Of a stretch of DNA of 64,000 nt, positions 1 through 8,055 are shown in pieces. Each line of letters opens with the position of its first letter. Position 1 is the first letter of the stretch. The notes below the pieces were generated by a model. The model made no database searches and was not told where the DNA came from. It saw only the letters and a program-made list of their open reading frames with translations. The stretch is from NCBI GenBank assembly GCA_002493905.1, contig DLAJ01000026.1, positions 59,838 to 123,837 of the forward strand. The letters run 5' to 3'. This stretch comes from Lachnospiraceae bacterium UBA7050. Its GTDB lineage: Bacteria > Bacillota > Clostridia > Lachnospirales > Lachnospiraceae. Position numbers and translations under genes: made by a program.

Positions 1-528
1 TTCGTCCATTCCCTGCCACTCTGCCGGTATGGTCTGGTTTTCCGGGTCTGCCCACCAGTCGGAATAATGAAAATCAAGCAGATATTTAATTCCTGCTTCC
101 TTAATCCGTTTTGCCAGCCCGATTGTATGCTCCAGATTGCAGTAATCACCCGCGTCAAAGGACGCCGTTGGATGATTCCAGATGCGGAGCCGGTAATAAT
201 TGCAGCCGTTTTCCGCAAGGAACCCGATGACATCAACCTCCCGGCCGTCAAAATCATAAAACGTTCCGCCGTAATCCTCCACAGCCTCCAGGGAAGAAAT
301 GTCCGCGCCCTTGATGATGTATTTCGTATTTTCGGACGGTGCCTGTGTATCTTCATTATTTCCCTGCGTGCCGTTCTGCCCGCTGCTGCCCTGCGCGTCG
401 TTTCCCACCTGAGAGGCGGCTTCCCTGTCCGCCGCCTCTCCTGCGCCTTTCCCGCAGCCGGCTGTTCCCGCGATCATCCCGGCACATAATATCGCCGCCA
501 GTACTTTTTTCATGACTCTGCTATTCAT
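1..528 (-). CDS. Lipoprotein endo-beta-1,4-galactanase (GH53), N-terminal part, cut by window edge
   Basis: Partial gene: the first 176 codons are present and the 3' part lies beyond the left edge. After a signal peptide with lipobox-like GTAGC and a Gly/Gln/Asn-rich linker, the protein enters a GH53 fold: KGADISSLEAVEDYGG, RLRIWNHP and LLDFHYSDWWADP match the beta1-beta2 region of arabinogalactan endo-1,4-galactanases. GH53 enzymes cut beta-1,4-galactan side chains of pectin. The two catalytic glutamates would lie past the edge. Start chosen at 528 because TGGAGG lies 6 nt upstream; an in-frame ATG at 513 is possible. It is the last visible gene of the galactan locus and is closely related to the signal-less GH53 gene at 14.5 kb. 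Likely role: surface-anchored depolymerisation before uptake. Confidence 0.88.
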   Translation of the reverse strand, partial: MNSRVMKKVLAAILCAGMIAGTAGCGKGAGEAADREAASQVGNDAQGSSGQNGTQGNNEDTQAPSENTKYIIKGADISSLEAVEDYGGTFYDFDGREVDVIGFLAENGCNYYRLRIWNHPTASFDAGDYCNLEHTIGLAKRIKEAGIKYLLDFHYSDWWADPENQTIPAEWQGMDE

Positions 529-538
529 TCTAATCCTC

Positions 539-598
539 CATATCAGAGCCGTTTACCTGCGATGCCATATCAAGGCAATCCCCGTCTCTGACTCAAAT
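539..598 (-). repeat. Intergenic repeat B, copy 1, ending in the ribosome binding site
   Basis: About 60 bp between the binding-protein gene and the GH53 gene. On the minus strand it starts with GAGTCAGAGACGGGGAT and ends with GCTCTGATATGGAGG, whose GGAGG is the ribosome binding site of the next gene. The ends TCAGAG and CTCTGA are complementary, so the transcript can fold. A second copy with the same ends is at 3583-3650. The middle is only partly conserved. Confidence 0.6.
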
Positions 599-609
599 TC
601 CCGTTCCGG

Positions 610-2562
610 TTATTCCAATGTCAGGGTAATGTCGTCAAGCGTTCCCCATCCGTCAGGCTGGCCGTTGATGACAACGCCGACCGTCACGGTCTGACCCGCT
701 TCCAGCGCGATCTCGATCACGGGCGTCTGCCATACACTCCATCCTGCGTTCGCAAAGTCTGCGGAATCCAGTACGTTTCCGGCATCATCCTTGATATAAA
801 GCGTCATCGAAGTACCGGTCGTATCGTCTCCCTGAGAATAAAGTGTTAATGCATAGGTCCCCGCGTCACCGACCGTCGCCGTCTGCATAAGCTCAATCGT
901 AAACGCATCCGCATTCCAGTAATGGAAGCTGAACTGGCCCGACTTCGGATAACCGTCGCTGTCATTTCTCGGATTACCCGCCTCGGTATTCTCCCTTGTC
1001 ACCTCCCAGTTGTCCAGACCAAGCTCAAAACTAGAGTTCAACAGGACATTTCCGTCAAACTGAATGTCCGTCACGGTCGTCTCGCCCGTGTTGATGTCGG
1101 ATACCGCTGTCTCAATCTCCGAACGATAGGTATCCAGCGCGGTCTGCGGCGTCATCTCTCCGTTGGCAATCGCATCCATCATGGCATTCATGGAGTTATT
1201 TAATGTACTAAACCCGTTAATACAGTTGATTTTGGACAAATCTCTGCTGTAAATATAAGTTACATTTTCCATTGTCTGGGAATCGTCACACCAGTTCTCC
1301 AACTGATCCTCCAGCAGATTATCCCACTCTTCCTCCGAATCCGCGATGTCAGTGATCAGGTCATAGACAAGCGCTACCTCTTCCGGATGATCCACACCGT
1401 TTAAGATGATGCGGCAGCCGTTTTCCTTTCCGTAACAGGAATATTCCTGAGCGGAGGCTCCCTTCGGGAACGGCACCCAGCCCCAGTCGTCCGCCATTGC
1501 AGTTCCGGTGACAGGGCTTAAATACATATAGGAAATCCAGAACTCCTCCAGACACATCATCGAATTGCCATTTACAAACGACAGGATCAATGAATCCCAC
1601 TCATCCACATTCCAGTCAATCGGCCTGTAATCGACCGTCGTTGTGAAGTCCTGATATGCGGTCAGCGCTTCAACAATCCTGCTGTCATTTAAGTCCACGG
1701 TCATTCCCGTATCCGTTTTTGCCGCAATGTAAGCTTCATTGGAATATAGATAACACCAGCCTAAGTCTGCTCTCGCATTGAACCCATAAATATCGATGGT
1801 TCCGTCATTGTCCTTATCCACATTCGCCATCTGTGCAACTTCTTTGAATTTATCCCAGTTCCACTCGCCGTTCTCATATAGTTCATACAGATCAGGCAGA
1901 CCGTATTGGTCAAACAGCGTCCGGTTCCAGAAAATACCATAGCGGATTTCGGGATCGTTAATGCCAAGCGTATAATTCTTGCCCTTATAATATCCGGCTT
2001 CGATCACGTCGTGACGCCACTTATAACTGTCGAAGTCAATAACACCCAGATCGCTGATCGGGTACGCAATCCCGCCGTCGATCAATGTCGGCAGAACCGT
2101 TGTCGTGATCGCGTATCCGATATCGCAGACAGGATCGCCCGCCAGCACGCTCGTCGTATAATCGTCCACATAGTCTTCTCCCAAATCTACGAATTCGATT
2201 GTACAGTTGTAATGATCTTCCACATAGGCAATACGCTCGGACAACGCTGCATTGACCGCATTGGACTGCGGATCAGGCGTCATATCATAATAAGAGCCGA
2301 TACGGAATACTCTCCCCCCGAAATCATACTCCGCATCATCCGTCTGCATCTCCCCGTCCGCCGCAGAATCATCCGTACTGTCCGGGTCACCCTGTTCCGC
2401 CGGATTGTCCGTACCGCCGCCCGTCTGTGAGCCTGTCTCGACGTCCCCCTGATTCCCGCCGTCTCCACCGTCACCGCCCCCGCAGCCTGCAAGGGACAGT
2501 ACCATTGCCGCTGTCAGAATTACCGCAGCAGCCTTTTTTTCTGCTAATGTTTTCTTTCTCAT
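610..2562 (-). CDS. Sugar ABC transporter substrate-binding lipoprotein with C-terminal CBM61-like domain
   Basis: 650 residues. The N-terminus has a lipoprotein signal (VLSLAGC) and a Gly/Asp-rich linker. Residues about 75-510 form a family 1-type extracellular solute-binding domain (Trp/Tyr-rich, with NRTLFDQYGLPDLYELY typical of the family). Residues about 510-650 add a separate beta-sandwich (NSSFELGLDNWEV, FHYWNADAF, GWGTLDDITLTLE). I read this as CBM61-like, a module known for binding beta-1,4-galactan in GH53 enzymes. It is uncommon for an importer binding protein to carry such a module; it may hold the receptor on the polymer. The gene is upstream of GH53 and downstream of two permeases, all same strand. 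Start fixed by GGAGGAGCGAT before ATG. The family of the C-terminal domain is from pattern memory, not a search. Confidence 0.85.
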   Translation of the reverse strand: MRKKTLAEKKAAAVILTAAMVLSLAGCGGGDGGDGGNQGDVETGSQTGGGTDNPAEQGDPDSTDDSAADGEMQTDDAEYDFGGRVFRIGSYYDMTPDPQSNAVNAALSERIAYVEDHYNCTIEFVDLGEDYVDDYTTSVLAGDPVCDIGYAITTTVLPTLIDGGIAYPISDLGVIDFDSYKWRHDVIEAGYYKGKNYTLGINDPEIRYGIFWNRTLFDQYGLPDLYELYENGEWNWDKFKEVAQMANVDKDNDGTIDIYGFNARADLGWCYLYSNEAYIAAKTDTGMTVDLNDSRIVEALTAYQDFTTTVDYRPIDWNVDEWDSLILSFVNGNSMMCLEEFWISYMYLSPVTGTAMADDWGWVPFPKGASAQEYSCYGKENGCRIILNGVDHPEEVALVYDLITDIADSEEEWDNLLEDQLENWCDDSQTMENVTYIYSRDLSKINCINGFSTLNNSMNAMMDAIANGEMTPQTALDTYRSEIETAVSDINTGETTVTDIQFDGNVLLNSSFELGLDNWEVTRENTEAGNPRNDSDGYPKSGQFSFHYWNADAFTIELMQTATVGDAGTYALTLYSQGDDTTGTSMTLYIKDDAGNVLDSADFANAGWSVWQTPVIEIALEAGQTVTVGVVINGQPDGWGTLDDITLTLE

Positions 2563-2605
2563 ATCGCTCCTCCTGTCTGATTCTATGATTTACATTTACA
2601 TTTTC

Positions 2606-3574
2606 TTATCCGACGATACCTGACCGCTCAATGCCTTCCACAAACGATTTCTGGCAGAACACATACAGAATGATGAGCGGAATGATCGTCAGGATCGTTC
2701 CGGTATGGTTGATCATGGACACAAAGCCCGGACTGATGAAATTCATGGACCCTCCGAATCCCTCATACTGCTGGTACGCATTGACTGCAAGCGAGTTTAA
2801 GGCAGTGGACATGACTTTCACTTTATTTAAGTACAGCGACGTATAGAATACGTCCGTCCACTGCCAGACAAAACCGAACAGGAACACCGTCACCATCATC
2901 GGAATCGCACTCGGCACCATGATCTGCACAAAGGTCCTCAGCTTCCCGCATCCATCCACAAACGCCGCTTCCTCCAGTTCCTTCGGCATCCCCTTAAAAA
3001 ACTGCCGCAGCATATAAATATACAGGCCGTTCCTGATTCCCATAGTCGTCATGCTCTGGATAAAAAACGGCCAATACGTATCAATCAGGTTGACACTGCT
3101 CCCCGTCACCGCCTTAAAAATACCAAACAGATCAAAAAACCGGTATTTCATAAACAGCGGGAGCATGATGACCTGCGGCGGCACGATCATCGTTACGATC
3201 ACACAGCCAAACAAAAGCTTCTTAAACGGGAAACGGAACCTTGCAAATCCATATGCAGTCAGCAGACAAGCCGCAAGCTGCACAATGGAAACACCGATTG
3301 AGAGCCAGAGCGTCCGGAAAAACACCCAGCCATAATCCATGACGGACACTGCCAGCTTGTAATTGTTCCATGTAAAATGTTTGGCTATGTATTTTACACT
3401 CGCATCATACAAATCCTTTTCCTGCATAAAAGAAACACTGATCTTTAACAGAAGCGGCTGTAAAATTGTGAAGCAGATTCCCACAATGATCACGCCTCTT
3501 ACGATGCTCCATAACAGACGCTGCGAACGTGCGAGCGTCATATGCCTTTGCATTCGTTTTTTCTTCCTTTTCAT
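2606..3574 (-). CDS. Carbohydrate ABC transporter permease (MalG/AraQ type)
   Basis: 322-residue inner-membrane subunit of a sugar importer, with about six membrane helices and the cytoplasmic EAA loop (ELEEAAFVDGCGKLRTF, about residues 200-215) that docks the ATPase. Partner of the permease just upstream (3667-4605) and of the binding protein just downstream. A basic N-terminus (MKRKKKR) precedes helix 1. The start is supported by TGGAGG 6 nt before ATG. No ATP-binding subunit is encoded in the locus, so a shared MsmX/MsmK-type ATPase elsewhere is expected (inference). Confidence 0.93.
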   Translation of the reverse strand: MKRKKKRMQRHMTLARSQRLLWSIVRGVIIVGICFTILQPLLLKISVSFMQEKDLYDASVKYIAKHFTWNNYKLAVSVMDYGWVFFRTLWLSIGVSIVQLAACLLTAYGFARFRFPFKKLLFGCVIVTMIVPPQVIMLPLFMKYRFFDLFGIFKAVTGSSVNLIDTYWPFFIQSMTTMGIRNGLYIYMLRQFFKGMPKELEEAAFVDGCGKLRTFVQIMVPSAIPMMVTVFLFGFVWQWTDVFYTSLYLNKVKVMSTALNSLAVNAYQQYEGFGGSMNFISPGFVSMINHTGTILTIIPLIILYVFCQKSFVEGIERSGIVG

Positions 3575-3582
3575 ACATATCC

Positions 3583-3650
3583 TCCATGTCAGAGCAATTC
3601 ACTGTGATGCCATGCGATCAAAGCATATCCCCGTCTCTGACTCAAACTGC
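3583..3650 (-). repeat. Intergenic repeat B, copy 2, ending in the ribosome binding site
   Basis: Same design as copy 1 at 539-598: minus strand begins GAGTCAGAGACGGGGAT, has a variable middle sharing GGCATCRCA, and ends GCTCTGACATGGAGG, 6 nt before the permease ATG. The 5' 17 bases and 3' 14 bases are almost identical to copy 1 although the flanking genes are unrelated. Confidence 0.6.
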
Positions 3651-3666
3651 ATATTCATCCTCCGTT

Positions 3667-4605
3667 CTAGCGCTCGTCATAATAAAACACATGTTTCGAG
3701 ATCACACCGCCGATCACAAGCAGGAGCAGCGCGATGCAGACAAAATAGATCCATGCCATAGCGGAACCGAACCCGTAATCAACCTCCGTAAAAATGGTCC
3801 GCTTAATCTCACGCATAATCTCATTATTTTCGTTTGTAAACAGATCAATGACTGTATACACGCTGTTTACGAGAATGAGCGGACTGATCATCGGAAACGT
3901 GATCTTCCAAAAGTTCTCCCACTGGGTCGCGCCCTCCATGCTTGACGCTTCATACAGCGACGGCGATATGGACTGTAAGCCCGCCAGAAAGATCAGGATC
4001 TGAACACCGGAAGCGATCACAATGTCATAAAGTCCGTTGACCGCTCTGGACAGCACAGAGATCACGCTGTCCGGAAGCGAGGTATATTCCGTCAAAAATC
4101 CCATCACGTTCAGATAGGAAGACAGCTCCCCGCCGCTTAAATCCGTTGTGGTATTCAGCGTATTGACCAACAGGTCTGAATGTTCCAGTGCGATCACGAC
4201 GCCCGACGAAATGATGACAGGCAGAAACATAATGCTCCTCGCAACCGTCCTCCCGTGGAATTTCTGATTCAGCAGGTTCGCCGCAAAAAAACTGAAGATC
4301 AGAACAAGCGGCACCTGTATCAGAATCTGACCAATCCCGGAAAGAAGCATGAGATTAAAATCAGGATCGACTGCAAACGCACGGACATAATGCCCGAATC
4401 CGCTATGCGAGGTCTTTGTGAGCGTATAACCCTCCGTCCCCACCTGCATATCGCTGAAGCTGAATTTGAGCGACTCCACGATCAGCGGCAGGAAGATCAG
4501 AAAAAAGCCTATCAGGAACGGCAGGATAAACAACAGACCGCAGACCGCTTCCTTTCCTGTCAGGGAAAGATGCCATTTCCCGTTTCTTTTTTTGAAATAG
4601 TTCAT
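3667..4605 (-). CDS. Carbohydrate ABC transporter permease (MalF/UgpA type)
   Basis: About 312 residues with six or more hydrophobic helices and an EAA loop (YEASSMEGATQWENFWKI). Forms a heterodimer with the MalG-type permease encoded downstream. The open frame continues upstream to 4692, but that extension (LLCEYCACGPKFAGCEKG) is encoded by a dispersed repeat also found before a P-type ATPase at 40.6 kb, so I place the start at MNYFKKRNGK (4605). An ATG at 4617 is an alternative. The spacing from the AAAGG motif is unusual for either start, so the exact start is uncertain. Confidence 0.9.
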   Translation of the reverse strand: MNYFKKRNGKWHLSLTGKEAVCGLLFILPFLIGFFLIFLPLIVESLKFSFSDMQVGTEGYTLTKTSHSGFGHYVRAFAVDPDFNLMLLSGIGQILIQVPLVLIFSFFAANLLNQKFHGRTVARSIMFLPVIISSGVVIALEHSDLLVNTLNTTTDLSGGELSSYLNVMGFLTEYTSLPDSVISVLSRAVNGLYDIVIASGVQILIFLAGLQSISPSLYEASSMEGATQWENFWKITFPMISPLILVNSVYTVIDLFTNENNEIMREIKRTIFTEVDYGFGSAMAWIYFVCIALLLLVIGGVISKHVFYYDER

Positions 4606-4696
4606 ATGAATAACCATACCTTTCTCACAGCCTGCAAACTTTGGGCCGCAGGCACAATATTCGCAAAGCAAACAAGTTTGCAAAGCAAACAAGTTT
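4603..4696 (-). repeat. Dispersed repeat A, copy 1, with a 17-bp tandem duplication
   Basis: Bases 4603-4673 are about 93 percent identical to 40582-40652 (five substitutions counted by eye). Read on the minus strand it contains the hairpin GCCTGC/GCAGGC around GGCCCAAAG, then GAGAAAGG and ATGGTTATT, leading straight into the permease gene. Its 5' side is a perfect 17-bp tandem duplication (4663-4679 and 4680-4696) with CAAAC/GTTTG arms. Next to it, 4702-4722 is a perfect A/T-rich palindrome (10-bp arms). The repeat stays open in the frame of the downstream gene in both copies. Confidence 0.75.
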
Positions 4697-4724
4697 GCTT
4701 ATGAAAAATTATTAATTTTTCAAT

Positions 4725-7412
4725 CTACGCATCCCCCCTCACGACGGTAAAGTCCCTTGCGCCGACCGTAACCCCGTCTATCTGCACCGCTTCGCGCGAG
4801 TAGTTGACGTAGACCGCGCTCCCGTCCGCATAGGTCACTTTTATGACATCCTCCGCAATCCGCTCGTGCGAACGCATCAAAACCCCTGCAAGATATCCCG
4901 TTTCCTCATTCATACGCCGGTATGTCACGACTGCCCGGTCTATCCATGCCTCATAATTGACGGAATACAAATCGTCGAAATCCGTCTCCTTCACAATGGA
5001 ATTGTCCGCATAGATCCACTTGAAATTCAATCCTGCGCCGCATTCCACGCTTTTTAAGACCGCGGTCTCATAATCATCCGCAAAGTTCAGGGCGCTTCCC
5101 GCATACGGCAGGCAGCCGTGAATAACCATCTCATAAAACGGCACTTCCTCGTCGATGATCATGTAATGGTTCGAATACATTGGCACGTTAAACAATTCCT
5201 GCGTATATCCCCAAGCGTAGGCATTCGCGTTATCCCCCATCAACGGGATCCCACCGTCAAGCAGTTCCTCCATTGCCTGGGTATTGCAGCCCTTCGCCAT
5301 CTGACGGTCCGTATAATTGCTCTCCAGCAGATCGGAATAAAGTTCCCAGGACAGCGTCCCTAAGTTGACTCCCTGCACTTTCTTTTTTTTCAATTGGCTG
5401 CTTAAGTCCCCCGCGATTTCCTCCACATGGCAGGGGCTGATCAGACTCGCTAAGTCACCTTCTTTGACGCGGCTTGCCAGTCCGTATTCCGCAACCCTGA
5501 TATTCGTATTGTCAAAATATCTCGGCGCATATTTCATGGCGCTGTAGCCGTCAAACCACTCGTCCTTATAGACATACTGCAGATCCACCGTCATATAGAG
5601 ATCGGCGCCGGTTTCTTCCGCATAGCCGCAGAAATCAGAATAATCCATCCCGCCTCTGGAAAGCTTCGGGACAAACCTGCATGCTGTCGCCGCCGTTCCG
5701 TGAAGTCCTCCGTTCATCCAGCCGGAATAGACGATATTCAGATTTTGCACGCCCCCTTCGCTGAGCCGCTCCGTAATTTCCTTTGCCTGCGCAAACGTCG
5801 TGACTGCCTCGACCGCCGTATATTTGATGCCGAGAATGGTTCTAGACCTGTCAATCGCGCCAATATATTCCACATAAAACGGAAGGCTGCTCTCCCCGTG
5901 CTTTTCTTCGAGCACGCCCCGCGCGGTCAGATAGTTCCGGTACGCTTCCGCCATCCCCGAGTAATCCGCTTTGTCCCCTGTCAGAAACGAATAACGGATT
6001 GTCAGGTTTCCCTCAAAGATCGGGTTGGAATACATGTAATAGCTGTTTGCTCCCACCATATCGTCAAGTGAGGTCTCCCCGTACTGTAAATAGGAAAAGG
6101 AGGCGTACACATCGTTATAGCCGGTTGTTTTTCCCGAAACCTCCGCATTGATCACAGCGTTTGCATCGCCGTCCTCTATGACTGCAAGCATCGCTTTATC
6201 CCCGTCACGGATACCAAATACCGGCATTTTGACAGTGTTGCGCGCATCAATCTGACTCTCATGATATGTCATGTAGATCATGGTCCGGTCCTGACCATAT
6301 ACCTGAGCGCCGTAGGAAGACGCATAGGTCTTTCCATTGTTAAAATAGATCAGCGCGCCGCTTCCGTCCGGTACAAACAGATAGCCGTCATCATGAAGAG
6401 AAGCCCCAAAATAACGAAGCAGATCAATCCCCACCAGGTAATACCCCTCATCGTTGTAAGAAACTTCCGCAGGGTCGATCTCGGCTTTGAGCGTATTGCC
6501 CTCCAACCGGTATGTAAGCGGAACCTGAAACCAGACGCTTTCATTCTGCTCCCTTACGCCGATGTTTAGCCCGTCCAGTTCATAATCCTCCTGCGTATAT
6601 CCCGCCTCCGCAAAATACTCCGCAAGCTCCTCTTTCAGATAATCCTTGACGCCGCCGCGCAGGACATAGAGATTGTTCTCCCGGACTGCCGGATACTGAG
6701 CTGCAAGCTCATCAAGCTCTGAATCCGTCATCTCCGAAGCCTCATATAAGATATAATTCCGGTTGATCTTCCGCTTCTGGGAGTCGGACATCTGCTCCAA
6801 AAAATACTCCATCCGCTCTTTAGTGATTGCTTCAGGCAGAAGAAGGAATGCAGCCGCCTCGCCGATGGTGTAGGTAATCCGCACACCGTCCTCTATGTAT
6901 TCCATTTCAAACTGCCCATCCAAAATCGAATAATCGTAATTATTCATCGTGCTGATCTGCGTATTCTCGTTGATATAAGTGACGACGATCTGCGATTTCA
7001 GCATTCTCTGATAATATCCGCTTGAAACTGTATCAAGCTCCGTATCCACGGGATTGGAAAACCAGACGCTGCCCGACGCTTTATCCCGCACGGCAATGTC
7101 TGTCTCCATCTCGTCAATATAGAACTCCAGGCTTTCATTTTCAGCGGCAAGCTTCATATCCTGAAGTGCCTCCCGCTCATAGTCCGCCGTGGTAAACACG
7201 GACTGCGCACCGCCCGCTGTTCCGGCTTCTCCCTGCGCTGCACCTCCGTCTGCCTCCGGGTCCTCTCCCTGTACTGCACCGTCTGCCTCCGCGCCTTCTT
7301 CCTGCGTTCCGCCGTCCGCCGCTCTTTCTGCCCATACCGTCATGCCCGACCCTTCGGAGAACAGCAGAATGCCTGTAAGAATCAGCGCCGGGATTCTATT
7401 TTTCTTTTTCAT
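4725..7412 (-). CDS. Secreted DUF5696-like protein, possible glycosidase-like barrel
   Basis: 895 residues with an N-terminal signal peptide (ALILTGILLF), an acidic Gly/Glu/Ala linker (to about residue 55), a beta-rich region (about 60-430) and a region that looks like an alpha/beta barrel (about 450-760; VQNLNIVYSGWMNGG, GADLYMTVDLQYVY, GGIPLMGDNANAYAWGY). The layout resembles the uncharacterised DUF5696 family next to sugar ABC transporters in Firmicutes; the assignment is from memory. The reaction is not known. Acid residues in the barrel suggest carbohydrate cleavage, but no catalytic pair can be named. The start at 7412 is chosen because GGAGG precedes it by 6 nt and the earlier frame overlaps the Yip1 gene. 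The gene follows the Yip1-like gene by 22 bp. Confidence 0.75.
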   Translation of the reverse strand: MKKKNRIPALILTGILLFSEGSGMTVWAERAADGGTQEEGAEADGAVQGEDPEADGGAAQGEAGTAGGAQSVFTTADYEREALQDMKLAAENESLEFYIDEMETDIAVRDKASGSVWFSNPVDTELDTVSSGYYQRMLKSQIVVTYINENTQISTMNNYDYSILDGQFEMEYIEDGVRITYTIGEAAAFLLLPEAITKERMEYFLEQMSDSQKRKINRNYILYEASEMTDSELDELAAQYPAVRENNLYVLRGGVKDYLKEELAEYFAEAGYTQEDYELDGLNIGVREQNESVWFQVPLTYRLEGNTLKAEIDPAEVSYNDEGYYLVGIDLLRYFGASLHDDGYLFVPDGSGALIYFNNGKTYASSYGAQVYGQDRTMIYMTYHESQIDARNTVKMPVFGIRDGDKAMLAVIEDGDANAVINAEVSGKTTGYNDVYASFSYLQYGETSLDDMVGANSYYMYSNPIFEGNLTIRYSFLTGDKADYSGMAEAYRNYLTARGVLEEKHGESSLPFYVEYIGAIDRSRTILGIKYTAVEAVTTFAQAKEITERLSEGGVQNLNIVYSGWMNGGLHGTAATACRFVPKLSRGGMDYSDFCGYAEETGADLYMTVDLQYVYKDEWFDGYSAMKYAPRYFDNTNIRVAEYGLASRVKEGDLASLISPCHVEEIAGDLSSQLKKKKVQGVNLGTLSWELYSDLLESNYTDRQMAKGCNTQAMEELLDGGIPLMGDNANAYAWGYTQELFNVPMYSNHYMIIDEEVPFYEMVIHGCLPYAGSALNFADDYETAVLKSVECGAGLNFKWIYADNSIVKETDFDDLYSVNYEAWIDRAVVTYRRMNEETGYLAGVLMRSHERIAEDVIKVTYADGSAVYVNYSREAVQIDGVTVGARDFTVVRGDA

Positions 7413-7434
7413 ACCAATCCTCCATGACCTCGTC

Positions 7435-8055
7435 TCATCGAAAACGCACCTCTTTGTAGATGGTCGAAACAAACACAATCATCTCCGAAATCACATGAAA
7501 GAACAACAGACCGATAAACAGAATAATTCCCATGCCCAATATCGTAATGACACAGGTAAAAACTGTTTTTCCAAGCGAATACTCATGCGTCATCATTGTT
7601 CCCATAAAGATGAGAATGGCGGTCCATGCATACGAAAGAAATCCGAAGATATGGTAAAATGCCCCTTCCTCCGCCGTAAGACAGAAGCTTGCAAGCACAA
7701 GCGGAAGCCGGATTAAAACGATAGGAAACAGCGCATAACCGATTGCGGTAAAAATATCCCTCATCCTGCCTTTTCCATCCATCAGAGAGGTCGTGCACCA
7801 GTTTGCAACGCACCAGAGCGTAAAAACGAGCAGCACCGTGATGACGTCCACCAGCACATTGACTTCCGAAATCCGGTTGTTGTTAAACAAAAATGCTGTG
7901 TTCAGCTTCTCCATTCCAAGCGTAAAGACTGTCAGCGCAACAATCGTCAGAGATGCAGAAAGGCTGCCTCTTTTCTCGCGCTTCAGGTCCCAGAACCCGT
8001 CCGCAGGATGAAAGATCACATAAAACACATACTTTAATTTTTCTGCATATAGCAT
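7435..8055 (-). CDS. Yip1-family integral membrane protein
   Basis: 206 residues, about five membrane helices, with the soluble N-terminus MLYAEKLKYVFYVIFHPADGFWDLKRE that marks bacterial YIP1 domain proteins. The function of this family in bacteria is not established. Its start overlaps the 3' end of the NHL/TPR gene by 22 bp, with GGTGAGG before ATG, suggesting coupled translation. Its constant position between an NHL/TPR protein and a DUF5696-like protein suggests that the three form a membrane complex serving the two importers (inference). Confidence 0.85.
   Translation of the reverse strand: MLYAEKLKYVFYVIFHPADGFWDLKREKRGSLSASLTIVALTVFTLGMEKLNTAFLFNNNRISEVNVLVDVITVLLVFTLWCVANWCTTSLMDGKGRMRDIFTAIGYALFPIVLIRLPLVLASFCLTAEEGAFYHIFGFLSYAWTAILIFMGTMMTHEYSLGKTVFTCVITILGMGIILFIGLLFFHVISEMIVFVSTIYKEVRFR

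Noticed and set aside
7413..7478. Longer start of the DUF5696-like gene
   Set aside because: No RBS, would overlap the Yip1 gene, and would place 22 residues before a normal signal peptide.
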